Assembly (NCBI RefSeq): GCF_026213295.1
Contig: NC_079426.1
Location: 20,009,817 to 20,073,816, forward strand
From: Gadus chalcogrammus
Taxonomy: Eukaryota; Chordata; Actinopteri; Gadiformes; Gadidae
Length of the DNA: 64,000 bases
Reading direction: 5' to 3'
Positions 23,107 through 33,447 of this stretch are shown here, one piece after another. Position numbers and translations under genes: made by a program. Each line of letters begins with the position of its first letter. Within the stretch, counting starts at the first letter, position 1. The notes under the pieces were generated by a model, which saw only the letters and a program-made list of their open reading frames with translations, was not told the origin of the DNA and ran no database searches.

Positions 23107-23420
23107 ATAGAGTTACATATTTTTATGTAGCCTACCAATAAATCGTTATGGTCCTTAAATACCCTCTCCCTCCGAATCCTTCCATTTGCATGGTCCGCCA
23201 GAAGTGCCATATGGTGCAGCATTACCACGGCGCTCACCTCTGCATTTATAGGGTTACGGTAATAAGACTGACCGAGAAGACCTTGGATAATCAGTTTGTT
23301 ATTACCCACGTAAAATGTTCTTGAACATAACCCCTTATTAATGCCTGATTTGTCATGAAAAGCATCAAGAGTAACGGACAACGATTGTGATGAGGAGTGT
23401 GGCTTGGTTTTCCACACTTT
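23067..23420 (-). pseudogene. HARBI1-like transposase N-terminal fragment
   Basis: The minus-strand frame contains AVVMLHHMALLADHANGR followed by IRRERVFKDHNDLL, which resembles the N-terminus of HARBI1-like nucleases (aliphatic helix, then Arg-rich RRERVFRD). The sequence beyond it toward 23067 leaves the family. No catalytic Asp or Glu motif is present. It overlaps the end of the Myb-like gene on the other strand, so one of the two 3' ends has been lost. Confidence 0.45.
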
Positions 23421-24696
23421 TTAATTGACTGGATTGACATTTGATTATGTGTTTACAGTGTCACATAAAAATATTATGTTGTTGACACATGTTGGACGGA
23501 TGCTTTATTCCATGCAGTCGCGCCGTCAGTGGACAGTGGTGACGGGATTAAATAGATTTTTTTTTTATTTCTATAAGGAGATGTTTCTGGAGTTATAACT
23601 GAGAAATAACGCAGTTGACTTAAATTATTCTGATTAGGATTTAACGCATGATAGGCCTACGGGTTGAAATTAAATTTATGAATGGCGATGATAAAACATA
23701 ATCGTTCTTCTCACTCTACAATTCTTCGGTCCGACTTCAGTTCACCACCACACCATCTGTGTCGCCAATTCTCCTTTTCCTCCAAACCATGCGTACGCAT
23801 GGGTCAGAGTTTGCTTAGGGCTGCGCACATTTTCCCGTCAAGTTGTTTTTTTATAGATCACAACCTTGGCGTGGAAAGTCACGTACGCAACTTTCAGCCC
23901 CGTTTTGTGCGTACGCAACGGTTATAAATGAGACCCCAGAGATGTGTCAGGTGTGCGCGAGAGACAGAACGGACACTTTTGTTACTGCCATGTATACAGT
24001 AGCCTACATTTGGAACACATTTTAGGAACAGATCTATTCCGCATAGAAATCTATGCGGATCAGATGTGCCATGTAAACGCGGCTACTAACTTGTTGCATT
24101 GTCTGTGTGGGAGGCAGAGTCCTGGCGCAATCGTGTTGACATCCTTTTTATTTAGTGTTTCAATTTTATTTATTGTTTTTCGTGGTGTTTGGTTTTTATT
24201 CAAGAGCATTTTTTGTTAATAATAGATTGTTTTTGGTTGTTTTGTTAATTTATTCTGGATATTTAAAATGTCTTCCAGACGTCCAGTTCCAGTGTTCTTT
24301 AAAAATAAAGGTTTATTGATCTTCGAAAGGGTGTACTTTATCATTATATTAGTTGAAAAACGGCAATATTATCGCTTATCGCAATAATTCCTGGGGCAAT
24401 TAATCGCCCAGAAAAATTTGTTATCGTGACAGGCCTAGTCTTATCAGCCACATCCAAAATTCATTGAAACTCAAGTTCTGTCTAACAGAACTCTCTTCTT
24501 CCATGAGCGATGGTACGAGGATTTTCCCTGGCTACATTATGATGCAGTACAGAAGGGGGTTTTGTGTTTTTATTGCATGAGAGTTTACCAGGACAAACCC
24601 ACACCATTTGCGGAAAAATCCGAGCCCGCCTTTATCACTTCTGGGTTCAGAAATTGGAAGAAAGCTGATCACAAACATGACACTTTTAAGACTAAG

Positions 24697-24912
24697 CCAT
24701 ACACAAATTATCAAATATATTAAAGAATAACAAATCATTACGCTTGGATTAATGAAATCGTTTTTCTTTATTAAACAATGAGTGAGCCGTTTCAAACGAT
24801 TGGCCATACACAAAATATCAAATATATTGAAGAATAACAAATCATTACGCTTGGATTAATGAAATGTTTTTTTTTTAATAAAACAATGAGTGAGCCGTTT
24901 CAAACGATTGGC
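24697..24912. repeat. Tandem duplication, two units of about 108 bp
   Basis: GCCATACACAAA(TT)ATCAAATATATT...CAATGAGTGAGCCGTTTCAAACGATTGG occurs twice, at about 24697-24801 and 24802-24911. It begins inside the former TTF transposase exon/intron border. Confidence 0.8.
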
Positions 24913-25259
24913 GACTAGCGTTCTGGTGCATATTTACCGCTAGCACTGGACTGGAGTGGGGGTTCATCTAGTAGGCTGTTTAGAACGGGGCTTCAACAAA
25001 AATAAGTGCGGGGGGGAGGCGACGTGTCCCAGCTCTATGCATTACAGCAATGCATTACTTTTGTAATGCGTTACTGCCCAACACTGCAAATAACCAAATG
25101 ACTTGGGTTTTAAATGAGTGTATTAGAGTTTATTAGAGTATAGAGTAGGCCTACATTGACATTCAGTAAGTCAGTAAAAAAAGAAAACAAAAAAATACGG
25201 CTGACTTTGAATGAACTAGGAACTAGGATGAAAAATAAATGTCTTTCGGGACAGCAGTC

Positions 25260-25885
25260 TCAACATTCACTGCAGATCATCTTAGCAGGCTGAGTGCATT
25301 TCCCACAGACAAGTCTCCTACATGACTCACAGACGTCACTAGTTTTGTTCCCAGTACATCTGGCAACTTGAAACTTTTTCCTTTTGGTAGGTGGGGAAGG
25401 AGTTTCAATCAGAAGTCGCCTACATGCCACTGATGCTGCCCCTGATGACACAGTCCTGGCCATTCTCTGAGGCGCGCACAGCTGTTTCACAAGCTCCAGA
25501 ATAAATCTCTTCCTGGTCATGTTGACGTCAATGCACTGTTTGTACAGAATGTGTGCATTGATTGCAGCCAGGTCTAGGATGTTGTAGAACACAGCTACAG
25601 GCCAACGCCTGGTCCCTCCCTTTACTGAATACAAGCGTGCCATCTGGTCCATAACATCAACGCCATATTTAGTGCTGTTGTAGTTGGAAACAGTTTCGGG
25701 CATTTTCTTGGGGCCATTGTCAATTGAAACTGTCTGGTGCATTGTGCTGAGGAGGCTGACGTTTTTGCGTGGTTTTCCCTGGTAAATGGTGAGTGTGGCT
25801 TCCCCAGCCCTCAGCACCTTGGAGGAGAATCATTCCATCTGTACCTTTGTACACAGGGGCATCTCTCGTCTGATTCTATTCATTG
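25260..25885 (-). pseudogene. piggyBac transposase C-terminal part (PGBD4-like)
   Basis: A continuous frame from 25817 to the stop at 25260 reads YQGKPRKNVSLLSTMH, NYNSTKYGVDVMDQMARLY, RRWPVAVFYNILDLAAINA, then a basic linker. The end is a cysteine-rich domain with CESCRRLVCGKCTQPAKMICSEC, the C-terminal cross-brace zinc finger of piggyBac transposases that binds element ends. The DVMDQ Asp is the third acidic residue of the family's catalytic set. Upstream to about 25885 the same family reading continues (NRIRREMPLC) but passes a TGA. The first two-thirds of the protein is absent, and no piggyBac end sequence was identified. Confidence 0.85.
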
Positions 25886-26007
25886 TGCCAACAAGTATAA
25901 GTATAGGCTCTTCCAGCTAATTCCTAGTGATCGGTCTGAGACTGAGCCAGAGAACGTTTGTCCGGGGTTCAATCCCCACCGAATCAGTGTTTTAGGAAGG
26001 AATACTG

Positions 26008-26092
26008 GAGAATAATAATGATTTGTAATTCTTTAATATATTTGATAATTTGTGTATGGCTTAGTCTTAAAAGTATCATGTTTGTGTGGTCA
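26008..26092. repeat. Inverted copy of 24663-24745 (TTF exon end)
   Basis: The reverse complement reads GACCACACAAACATGATACTTTTAAGACTAAGCC, then ATCAAATATATTAAAGAAT, matching the end of the ZMYM1-like TTF exon about 1.3 kb to the left. The piggyBac remnant lies between the two inverted copies. Just before it (25935-25980), GGGGTTCAATCCCC could be a tRNA-like B box. Confidence 0.7.
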
Positions 26093-26103
26093 GCTCCTGC
26101 CTC

Positions 26104-26575
26104 TGTGGTAGAAATTAATGAGTATATTCTATGGTAAACCATGATTATTATTAGGCTTGTATATCTAATGGTAGAAAACATTTAAAGGGTCTCTGGATTC
26201 TTATCCAGGGCTGGTCACGAGGCCTGGGAGTCTTGGGTCAGAGCAGGAGTTGGGGCCCAACCCCAAGAGCAGGAAGCTACTGAGACAATGCCTCGACTAT
26301 CTCAGTGACCATCTGTTTAGAAGAATTTGTGTTTGATTATGTGTGGACACCTAAAAAACAAGAAACTGCTGAGTACTGTGCTATTGTGTGTTTAAGAAGA
26401 GGCTGGAATCTGTTGACGACCAGTAACTCTATAGACCTACTCAGGCTGTTGTCGTTGTTGCTTTTCTGCACGATAAAGTCTTTTGTCAATTCTTGCTCCG
26501 GACCCCTCGATTTATTTTACTCTCTCTCTCTCTTGAATTAGTCTAAGTGTTATATATCTCAGTTAATCCACAACA
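26104..26575 (+). repeat. ERV 5' LTR
   Basis: TG...CA ends. It matches 32006-32365 along most of its length, with indels: the 5' LTR has extra sequence at about 26385-26485, and the 3' LTR has an insert at about 32168-32190. Terminal part: GGACCCCTCGATTTATTTTACTCTCTC. Confidence 0.9.
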
Positions 26576-26934
26576 TAATTTGGCGTCACGATCAGGACTA
26601 CAAAGGGACAGACCAATTGCCGGGCTGCTGGACGGGATGCGGACGGATCACACAGCCAAGCGCACAAAATTAATCTCGGTGAGTTTAGTTTACCACAATT
26701 TAATGGTTGGTTGATCTGTTTTTGCCCTGTCTGAACGCTTGGTGAATGGGTAAAGTGTCTCTTTAGTCAAAACTAACCTAGGTTAAAGAGAGAAAGAGAG
26801 ACGGGAGCTCCGGGAGAGATTGACGTGCGCGCGCACATATGCCATAACACGTTCTGTGGTTCTAAATGACCAAGACGCTTTGTGGCTCCCTATTTTGACA
26901 GGAGTTGTTGTTATTGGTGTTTTGGTGTTTTGTT

Positions 26935-27905
26935 TAAATAGGCCTTCTGTAAAGTCCTGTGGCTGTCTTCTGAAGGAAGGAAGGAAGGACAGTGCAGTGT
27001 TTTGTTTAAATAGGCCTTCTGTAAAGTCCTGTGGCTGTCTTCTGGAGGAGGAAGGACAGTGCAGGTCCGCAGGTCGGTTGAAGTAGGCCTACCTGTTTGT
27101 TGACTGAGAGTATCCCAGAAAGCTGGGTTGGAATTCATTGCTGTTGATGAATTCATTTTTATTTGAGAAGGGCTTCCGTGGGATACCGACGGGTGAATTT
27201 TAGATTCTTTGCTTGGACCAGTTGAACTGCAGAAAAGAGGGGATTTTTAGATTCTTTGCTTGGACCAGTTGGACTGCAGAAAAGGGGGGATTTCTAATTC
27301 CGGTCTTGGTATCTTGAGAAAACGGGCTTCTCGCACTTTTGAATAGATACGTTTCTTGGTTGGAGTACCGCATGAGTTGGTATTTTGAGGAGTTTCTTGT
27401 TTGTTCGTGATCTGGTCGAGTGTGTATGTGATTAGCCATTATTTTGAAGGAATAGACTAGTTGTGTGAAGCATCGTTTGTATGGGTTAAATGCCCTAAAC
27501 GTGATTCAATTGAACTGCAGATATTGGATCTGGAGGTGGGGCCAGTCTTTAATTCTGATCTTGGTGCTTTGTGGCAATGATTCTTGTTTGAAATTCTGGT
27601 TGATTCATTATCCATCCGACTGTTCATGTTTTAATCAAAAGGCCAGTTTCGGCACTCGGTCAACTTTTTCTTTGTAATTAATTACAAACAATTCAGACAT
27701 TTTTCAATATAATATTAAAATTAAATGAATCGGTTTTGTTGTCTGTATTTAAGTCGTGTTAGGATTAAGTTACCTCGGAGATTTTTACGACCCGGTTTAT
27801 TTTTTGTTGATTCTGTCATAAATAAATTAGGCGGACAGAGAATAGTTAATTTGTTTGAAGTAGTTGATAATCATAAATAAATTAGACGGATAGAGAATAG
27901 TTAAC
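26935..27905 (+). repeat. Three tandem duplications in the ERV leader
   Basis: Pairs seen: about 26933-26998/27001-27063 (TTTGTTTAAATAGGCCTTC...GACAGTGCAG); 27198-27244/27245-27290 (TTTTAGATTCTTTGC...GCAGAAAAG); about 27821-27870/27873-27920 (CATAAATAAATTAG.CGGA.AGAGAATAGTTAA). They lie in the untranslated leader, where packaging and leader RNA structures would be. Confidence 0.75.
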
Positions 27906-28171
27906 TTGTTGAAGTACTGAATAAATGTGTAAATCTTCTTTGACTTAAACATCATCGCGCTGACTAACTGCACGTGCACGAGCAATCACACAGGGGACGA
28001 GCAGGAGCCTGCAAAGCAGGGAGGGAGATGAGCGCCGGGGGGGAGTTCACGTTTGTAGCTTAGAGATAATAAAGTATTGAAACTAACTAGTAGAATAAAC
28101 TCAAATAAATTGTATTGATAAATAGTGTATTTCAGAATAAATAAATAAAATAAATAAAGTAATAATTAAAA

Positions 28172-28372
28172 ATGGCACCAACAGCGGTAGAAGTTTTGAG
28201 TAGAGACCGTCTATTGCTCAAAGGTGAGATGATAAAGATCTCTGAGAAATGGGAAGAAAGGACAGAAGGATCAGGCACTATATGGCCCATGGGAGGGACT
28301 TTTGATCCAAAAATGTATAGGGACGTGGAGGTAGTAATAAGGAAGAATTCTTATTTTAAGTTGTATATGTGA
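28172..28372 (+). pseudogene. ERV gag start (matrix N-terminus), truncated
   Basis: The ATG at 28172 opens a 66-codon frame beginning APTAVEVLSRDRLLL with a WPMGGTFDP motif, in the expected position after the leader. A stop at about 28372 is followed by a GTGAGTGAGT run. Nothing recognisable as capsid or nucleocapsid follows. Identification rests mainly on position plus resemblance to retroviral matrix starts. Confidence 0.5.
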
Positions 28373-28728
28373 GTGAGTGAGTGAGTGAGTAAGAGAGAGA
28401 CTGTATTCGCATTGTACTGAATAGATTATTTGTGTGCTTGGATGTACTCTGTAATTGGTCCCTGAATGTAACCTATGTCCACTGTTTTAGAAAAAACGTA
28501 GAACCACCACTGGGATTGGTGATTCTGTGGTTCTTGGAGACTCTGCATCGCGTCGGAACACCATGTGGTATAGATCATTACATCTTGGTACACAGAGCAC
28601 TGGTGAGACAACAGGTTGGATCAGAGGGAGAAGGTATTTGGAGAAGGGAGAGGAATGTAATAGAAAGCAAAAAGGGCGGACGCGAACCGACCCGGAGGTA
28701 ATAAATCAGCGGAGAGGTGGCTGGGGGT

Positions 28729-28860
28729 CGGTTTAGCTCAGGAAGTAGAGGGTGTCTTGTAACCGAAAGGTTGCTAGTTCGATCCCCATCTCCTCCTAGC
28801 TGAGTGTTGATGTGTCCCTGAGTAAGTTACATGGTGATCACAGGATTTAGGAATAATTAT
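28729..28860 (+). repeat. tRNA-derived SINE
   Basis: GTCGGTTTAGCTCAGGAAGTAGAG gives an RNA polymerase III A box, and GGTTGCTAGTTCGATCCCC gives a B box about 35 bases on. It is followed by the body sequence CTAGCTGAGTGTTGATGTGTCCCTGAGTAAG that is usual in teleost tRNA-SINEs. It is inserted in the ERV interior, so it is younger than the ERV. Confidence 0.8.
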
Positions 28861-30130
28861 CTAGACTCCAAAACATGAGCAATTAGCGTTAAAAATTGTC
28901 TGCACACCACACTCCACAGGAGTCAATGGGTTCAATGGCGCCAGGGTAAAGTGACTCATCAAAAGAGGAGCGGACCCAACCCATGGACTCTGCGTGGATA
29001 GGTGGATGTTATTTTGGTGCTTGGACCTGACGAGGTCTAGGTGCCAAGATAACAACACAAATAAAATATTTCCTTCGAGATTATGATAAGTAATAGACAA
29101 TTTATTAAAAGTGAACTTATAATTTAGTAAAAACAATCGGCAATACTTAAAAATTAGACCAAATAAGTATGATAAAACGTTATCCAAATTTCTAATTTAG
29201 GTTATCCACAATGACAAAATGTCATTTAAAATAAATAAGCAAAATAAAATAAGAAAGGATGTCTGTGTGAGCCTGTTCTCGTGTGTGTGTCAGGGCTGCC
29301 AAGGTAGGGGAGAATCCTCTCCTACTCAGAGTGATGGGATACACAAGGGGATACACAAGCATACTTCAGATAAAACAACATGGTTAATTAGTAAATGGAA
29401 ACAATGTATCAATTCAGCGTTGAATAAACTAGATAAGGACAACGTAGAGGGTTTGGGTTTGGTATAGTAGTGAATCAAAATGTGGAAAACACTAAATGCA
29501 ATCAATAGGTAGAATAAAAGGTTTAATTAGGTCGTCCAATTTAAATAGATAGTGAAAGGCAATCGGGTAGGATTATGAAGAGAATTGTGATTTTGAGTAA
29601 CGGTTAAGACAGAAGTGAGTCGCCCAATATTGAAAATGCAAGTTTTAATATTGTGATTTTTGTTTTCTTTCACAACTCCCTAGTTAAGGACAATAGGTGG
29701 ATTGACGCCACATCTGCTGGGAAGGAGTCATACATGCTATGTTGTCAAATTGGACAATTGGATGAAAGGTGGAGGGGGAACAGGAGTCAGATATGTCAGC
29801 TATGGCAGCAGAGGTGGTCTTGGAATGGGGCATATCGCGTTTTATTTTCTTTTCTTTTACCTTTGTGGTATAGAAGCCCACTAACGCATGTACGTTTTTT
29901 CGGTTTAGTGCATGACTTTGGAACAGCGTGGTTTCAGGGGGCTGATGGTAAACCCACCCATATTGGGCTTTGGATTTGGACATACTGGTTTCGATTTCCC
30001 TTCCCAAAAGATTGGTTTCAGTTTGCTGATGCTTAAGGTTAGACGTTTCGACGTTGGTTGCACCAACGGCGTTCTTAGATTTGCTTATCATTTAATGCGC
30101 ATGGTTTTGACCATTGCGCAAGGGGGGAGG
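28861..30130 (+). other. ERV interior without recognisable gene
   Basis: Several frames are open over 60-130 codons but resemble no protease, reverse transcriptase or RNase H. A hairpin with about 21-bp arms lies at 29007-29055 (GTTATTTTGGTGCTTGGACCT / AGGTCTAGGTGCCAAGATAAC). The region probably contains non-viral filler or heavily decayed pol. Confidence 0.4.
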
Positions 30131-30132
30131 TA

Positions 30133-31142
30133 TTGAGGAGAATTAGGAAAATTTTTGAAAAACAAGGTTTTTCTTCACCATACTTGCAAACAATGATTGA
30201 CATCCAACTAAATGAGTGTGAAATATTTGAAAAAACAGTGTTCAACAGATGGGTAGAAGCAGTCCCATCAGAAGACCAAAGTGCGGCTATGGTAATCAAG
30301 TTTCTCACTAGAGAAGTCATGCAAAGGTTTGGAATTCCGTCACAAATTAGCTCAGGTGATAGGGCAGCGTTTATTCAGAAAACACTCAAACAAGTGATTT
30401 AACATCTGCATGTCAAATAAAGACTAGTCCGTGTCTACATTCCTCAAACCACAAGGTATGGTGGAGAGAGGAATTGGACGCTTAAGACAAAGATTAACAC
30501 AATTAAATTAGAGTACTAAATTAAAGGACTAATGCACTACGACTGACACTAATGAGTTATCGCATGAAAACTAACAGAACGATGCATCTAACCCCGCATG
30601 AAATGCTTACGGGTCGACCCATGCCTTCACCTGTCATCCGAGGGCCTCATAAAGGACCTCCATTAGAACAATTGGAAACTGAATTAAGACGTTATATGGG
30701 ACAACTGACTGGCATACACAGGCTTATTTTTCAACAGGAGAAAGACAGAGTTCCAGAGTTGGAGGAGAAGCCACCAAGGGGGGTGGGGCCAGGTGACCAA
30801 GTGTATCTCAGGGTGTTCAGGAGAAAGTGGAACGAGCCCAGGAGAGAAGGACCATACAAAGTCACCAACGCAACACCAACAGCCATCCAAGTGGAAGGAA
30901 GTGCCACGTGGTATCATCTCAACCACTGCACAAAAGCCGCTCAACCTAAAGCCAGGGATGAGTGTGAGGAGGAGGAGCCAGACGCAGACACGCCTGGGGC
31001 TGACCAGCTGCCCCAGGACCAGATCCAGTCGAGCCAAGAGATTCAGCAACATGATGTTGCTGAAAATGGGGAGCCTGTTTCTGATCCTTTACGGGTTGTG
31101 CCAGATTCCGCTGGCACAAGCACAGACCCCGAGGAAGGATGA
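30133..31142 (+). pseudogene. ERV integrase remnant, frameshifted
   Basis: The frame at 30133-30402 carries the integrase core region (FNRWVEAVPS and FGIPSQISS, where the second catalytic acid position falls). It ends in a stop at 30402. The following 150 bases are out of frame. From 30552 to 31142 another frame carries SYRMKTNRTMHLTPHEMLTGR and the C-terminal DNA-binding region ending TWYHLNHCTKAA, typical of gamma/epsilon-type retroviral integrases. The N-terminal zinc finger and first catalytic Asp are not seen. At least one frameshift and an upstream deletion. Confidence 0.8.
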
Positions 31143-31452
31143 AACCACAGAGACAACACAGACCTGGAAGAGCCAGGAATCAGGGGCTGGTACTGAAGGA
31201 AGCCAGAGAGAATATATACTTCTTAAAGCTGTGGCTTGGCAGAACAGACAGGCTTTAGATTGGCTTGTAGCAGAAAAGGGGGGAGTTTGTGCTCTTATAG
31301 GTGAAATGGGTTGTACCTTCATTCCAAATAATACTGCCCCAGATGGATCATTCACACTTGCGATGAACAACCTAGAGGAGTCGGGTGACTGGGAGAGGAT
31401 GCTCTATGGGGAGATAGATTGGAGTGAAACTGGAGAGGAGACCGGAATGTGA
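31053..31452 (+). pseudogene. ERV env remnant (signal peptide joined to TM fragment)
   Basis: This frame overlaps the integrase end, as in simple retroviruses. It opens with a hydrophobic leader (GSLFLILYGLCQIPLAQA) and within about 45 residues reaches transmembrane-subunit sequence (QNRQALDWL, then a C-x6-C pair followed by Thr, where C-x6-CC is usual). Almost the entire surface subunit, the cleavage site and the membrane anchor are missing. The stop is at about 31452. A relic with no plausible membrane-fusion function. Confidence 0.75.
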
Positions 31453-32005
31453 GAATCGGACATCAGAAGGAGGTCCTATTTTCTTAACTGGTGACCCCAC
31501 CATGTGAACCACAACCATTGCGGACAGTTTGAACAAATGGACATTGGACTAATGGGTTTCAGGGCTGGTGGCTGCAAACAGAAGCAACAACCACAATGCC
31601 CAAACCCCCCACATTTATATAGTATACCGGTACATGACGATAATCAGAGCTATCCAAATCTATGCAAGCTTGTTGACAATCTTAGTTTTTATTTCATTTT
31701 ATTTTGATTTCTATTATTTACTTATTTTTTGAAATGTCATTTTTTGAGTTTCATATTTTTATGTTGTATATTCTGAAATGCTAATTTTCAATGCATGCTG
31801 AAAATACTATGTTATGTGTGAATTCTAGTTAAACATTTGATAGATCTTTTTGCCTTAAAACAGGTTTAAAATCCTGAGAACTATACAGGTTGAGATTCCT
31901 GAACATGCTTAAAGGTTTTTAATGATGATCAAATATAGTGCAAAATATAGCCTAAACGACGGTTATGTTTTTGTTGTGGTCTTGACAGCCACAAGAGGGG
32001 GAATG

Positions 32006-32365
32006 TGTGGTAGAAGTTAATGAGTATATTCTATGGTAAACCATGATTATTATTAGGCTTGTATATCTAATGGTAGAAAACATTTAAAGGGTCTCTGGAT
32101 TCTTATCAAGGGTTGGTCACGAGGCCTGGGAGTCTTGGGTCAGAGCAGGAAGCTACTGAGACAATGCATGCTGACTCCACTTCCTGGGTCCTCGACTATC
32201 TCAGTGACCATCTGTTTAGAAGAATTTGTGTTTGATTATGTGTGGACACCTAAAAAACAAGAAACTGCTGAAACTGCAATTCTTGCTCCGGACCCCTCGA
32301 TTTATTTTACTCTCTCTCTCTCTTGAATTAGTCTAAGTGTTATATATCTCAGTTAATCCACAACA
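32006..32365 (+). repeat. ERV 3' LTR
   Basis: Partner of 26104-26575. Starts TGTGGTAGAAGTTAATGAG, ends CCACAACA, followed by the CCTC duplication. Confidence 0.9.
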
Positions 32366-32369
32366 CCTC

Positions 32370-32950
32370 ATGTGAAGAAGTTGCCTGGGAACTATATGCT
32401 AAATGGTCTGTTTTCACCGCTTTCTGTATCGCGCTCTCTCTGCACCTCCCCTCCCCCAGCCAGTACATTTGCATTTGAACAGTAAGGCCACAAAGCCGTT
32501 TTCACACCTAACCGTGCTCAACTGGCCCCTATTGTTCTCTGGCCTGTATTCACACTAGGCAATCGCAACTGTGGCCTGGCCACGGTAGGCTCGTGTACAT
32601 ACGTCATCACGTCGTAATACGTCACCTTCAAGCGTCCGCTTAGTAAAACAACACAGACAACACAGTTGACACGTTACTGACTTTGTTGCTTATTTGGAGC
32701 AGCACATTTTTATATTTCCTCGTGTGAGCTAGAACCCCAATTTACCCTCCCGGACCCTGCACACACTGGTGGTTTATTGGGTTTCATTCTGTTGTAAATG
32801 CGACGGCTCCGCTGTTCCAGGGGTGGGGTGCGTTATCTCCACAGAGATAACGCAGCGATATGATCATGAGCAGTTGACTTCTAACTTGATAAAGTGAAAT
32901 GTGAGAGAGAAGGTGATGCAGTTGTATTAAACAAAGACGTTGAAAGATGG
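32370..32950. repeat. Dispersed repeat, copy 1 (partner at 37040-38242)
   Basis: GAAGAAGTTGCCTGGGAACTATATGCTAAATGG...CCAGCCAGTACATTTGCATTTGAA at the left and ATCTCCACAGAGATAACGCAGC...AAACAAAGACGTTGAAAGATG at the right are shared with the second copy. No coding sequence. Copy 1 keeps about 300 central bases that copy 2 lacks, and lacks the hAT MITE found in copy 2. Confidence 0.75.
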
Positions 32951-32979
32951 TGCGATCTACGAGAGAGACGCAAATTATT

Positions 32980-33447
32980 CTAACACCCGTTCGTCCGGTA
33001 TCCGGTTTTCTTGGGTACCAGGAAATAACGGGAATAGAATCCCTGCATTTCCTCTCCCTTCGGGACCGTGGAAATCACTTTTTTCGCTAGAAGCTGCTGG
33101 AGCTCCGCCAAAAGTGACAGCTGTTGATCCTTGGATGACAGCGTTGTTTCCATAATCCCGTTGAATCGCGGCGGAACGGAGGTGAACTGCAGGGTGTGAC
33201 CCTTGCTGATCAGCCTGTCCATCCATTTGGCCAGGGTGCATGCGTTCAGCCATTCTGAGTAATGCTCTGAAAGCGGCTGTGCAGCCTCTTGTTTGATGCG
33301 GCTGTCATGGAAACGAGCCACGCTTGAGCCCCTGCCGCCGCTGCAAGGGGAGGAGTCCTCCCCGCAGCCCATGGGGGGCTCTGCCCGAAAGGGCTGGGTG
33401 TGTGTGTCATTAGCGGAGGCATGCCCTGCCTGCTCAGCTTGTGACAA
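32980..33447 (-). pseudogene. DIRS reverse transcriptase, N-terminal piece
   Basis: This frame overlaps the gag end in a different register, as DIRS ORFs do. It contains WMDRLISKGHTLQFTSVPPRFNG, then LLAELQQLLAKKVISTVP and FYSRYFLVPKKTG, the conserved start of DIRS RT. It ends at a stop at 32980 just before the LNKH-type motif would occur. The catalytic YxDD is absent. Confidence 0.8.

Larger units (their letters stand above)
22593..23936. mobile_element. PIF/Harbinger element, innermost level of nest
   Basis: The ends GGGTCTCATTTATAA are inverted repeats, flanked by CAG on both sides (22590-22592 and 23937-23939). Subterminal GTGCGTACGCA-type motifs recur at both ends. The element carries remnants of both Harbinger genes: a Myb/SANT-like protein (+) and a HARBI1-like transposase N-terminus (-), overlapping tail to tail. 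At 1,344 bp it is a deletion derivative. Confidence 0.75.
21861..24083. mobile_element. TIR element GCCGCGTTTACATGG, second level of nest
   Basis: Inverted ends of about 50 bp (GCCGCGTTTACATGGACACATCTG.TCCGCATAG) lie at 21861-21911 and 24033-24083. Each contains a self-complementary CCGCATAGATTTCTATGCGG-like block. TA flanks both ends. No gene of its own is visible outside the inner Harbinger element. The superfamily is not certain; a TA duplication would suit Tc1/mariner. Confidence 0.7.
21186..24437. mobile_element. hAT-type MITE (TAGGCCTGTCGCGATA) with perfect 8-bp TSD
   Basis: The left terminus TAGGCCTGTCGCGATAGGC and reverse-complemented right terminus TAGGCCTGTCACGATAAC are flanked by the identical octamer GTCTTATC (21178-21185 and 24438-24445). 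The element-specific parts are 21186 to about 21858 and about 24086 to 24437, with AT-rich subterminal sequence and GCAATTAATCGCCC motifs. The remainder is a nested insertion. It interrupts the TTF exon of the ZMYM1-like transposase, so the insertion order is clear. Confidence 0.9.
20135..24692 (+). pseudogene. ZMYM1-like (TTF zinc-finger) hAT transposase, exon split by insertion
   Basis: Exon 1 starts at the ATG at 20135 (KRQQQRSLKDFFLQVKKKK, a basic start) with a GTGAGT donor. Two near-identical short exons follow (about 20569-20631 and 20817-20887, SDDVQLDTNSKG). Exon 4 starts at 21119 (GVQSRDRQLRDTEVRAERTESY) and is cut at 21185 by the hAT MITE; the same reading resumes at 24446 with QPHPKFIETQVLSNRTLFF. 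The TTF-type zinc finger follows: HERWYEDFPWL, VLCFYCMRVY, GFRNWKKADHKHD. The catalytic hAT domain is absent downstream of about 24692. Expected role: the DNA-binding N-terminus of a hAT transposase. A dead gene. Confidence 0.75.
17165..24720 (+). mobile_element. ZMYM1/TTF-type hAT transposon, broken by nested insertions
   Basis: The left part (about 17165, CAAGGGCGTAGGAACCGG followed by GGACGTGTCCCC) resembles the end of ZMYM1-like hAT elements. Coding exons start at about 20135 and a TTF-type zinc-finger exon straddles the insertion at 21186-24437. The right end is not found; a possible stump GGGAGGCGACGTGTCCC lies at about 25013-25032. Inserted inside are two MADF Harbinger derivatives (17431-19918) and the three-level nest at 21186-24437. 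The boundaries are approximate. Confidence 0.4.
26104..32365 (+). mobile_element. Endogenous retrovirus, degraded, two LTRs
   Basis: LTRs at 26104-26575 and 32006-32365 begin TGTGGTAGAA and end CCACAACA. The 4-bp CCTC is duplicated outside (26100-26103 and 32366-32369). A TGG-initiated primer site follows the left LTR (26581, TGGCGTCACGATCAGG) and a purine tract AAGAGGGGGAATG precedes the right LTR. Between them are a long leader (26600-28170) with several tandem duplications, a short gag start, a SINE insertion, an integrase remnant and an env remnant. Protease, reverse transcriptase and RNase H are gone. The order gag-pol-env and the env signal sequence show a retrovirus rather than a gypsy element. 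It cannot make infectious product. Confidence 0.85.

Noticed and set aside
25935..25985. tRNA gene
   Set aside because: A GGGGTTCAATCCCC B-box-like motif is present but I could not build an acceptor stem and D arm; at most a tRNA-like fragment.
29684..30091. 135-codon minus-strand frame inside the ERV
   Set aside because: No similarity to any family I know, no splice context, and it lies in decayed retroviral interior.
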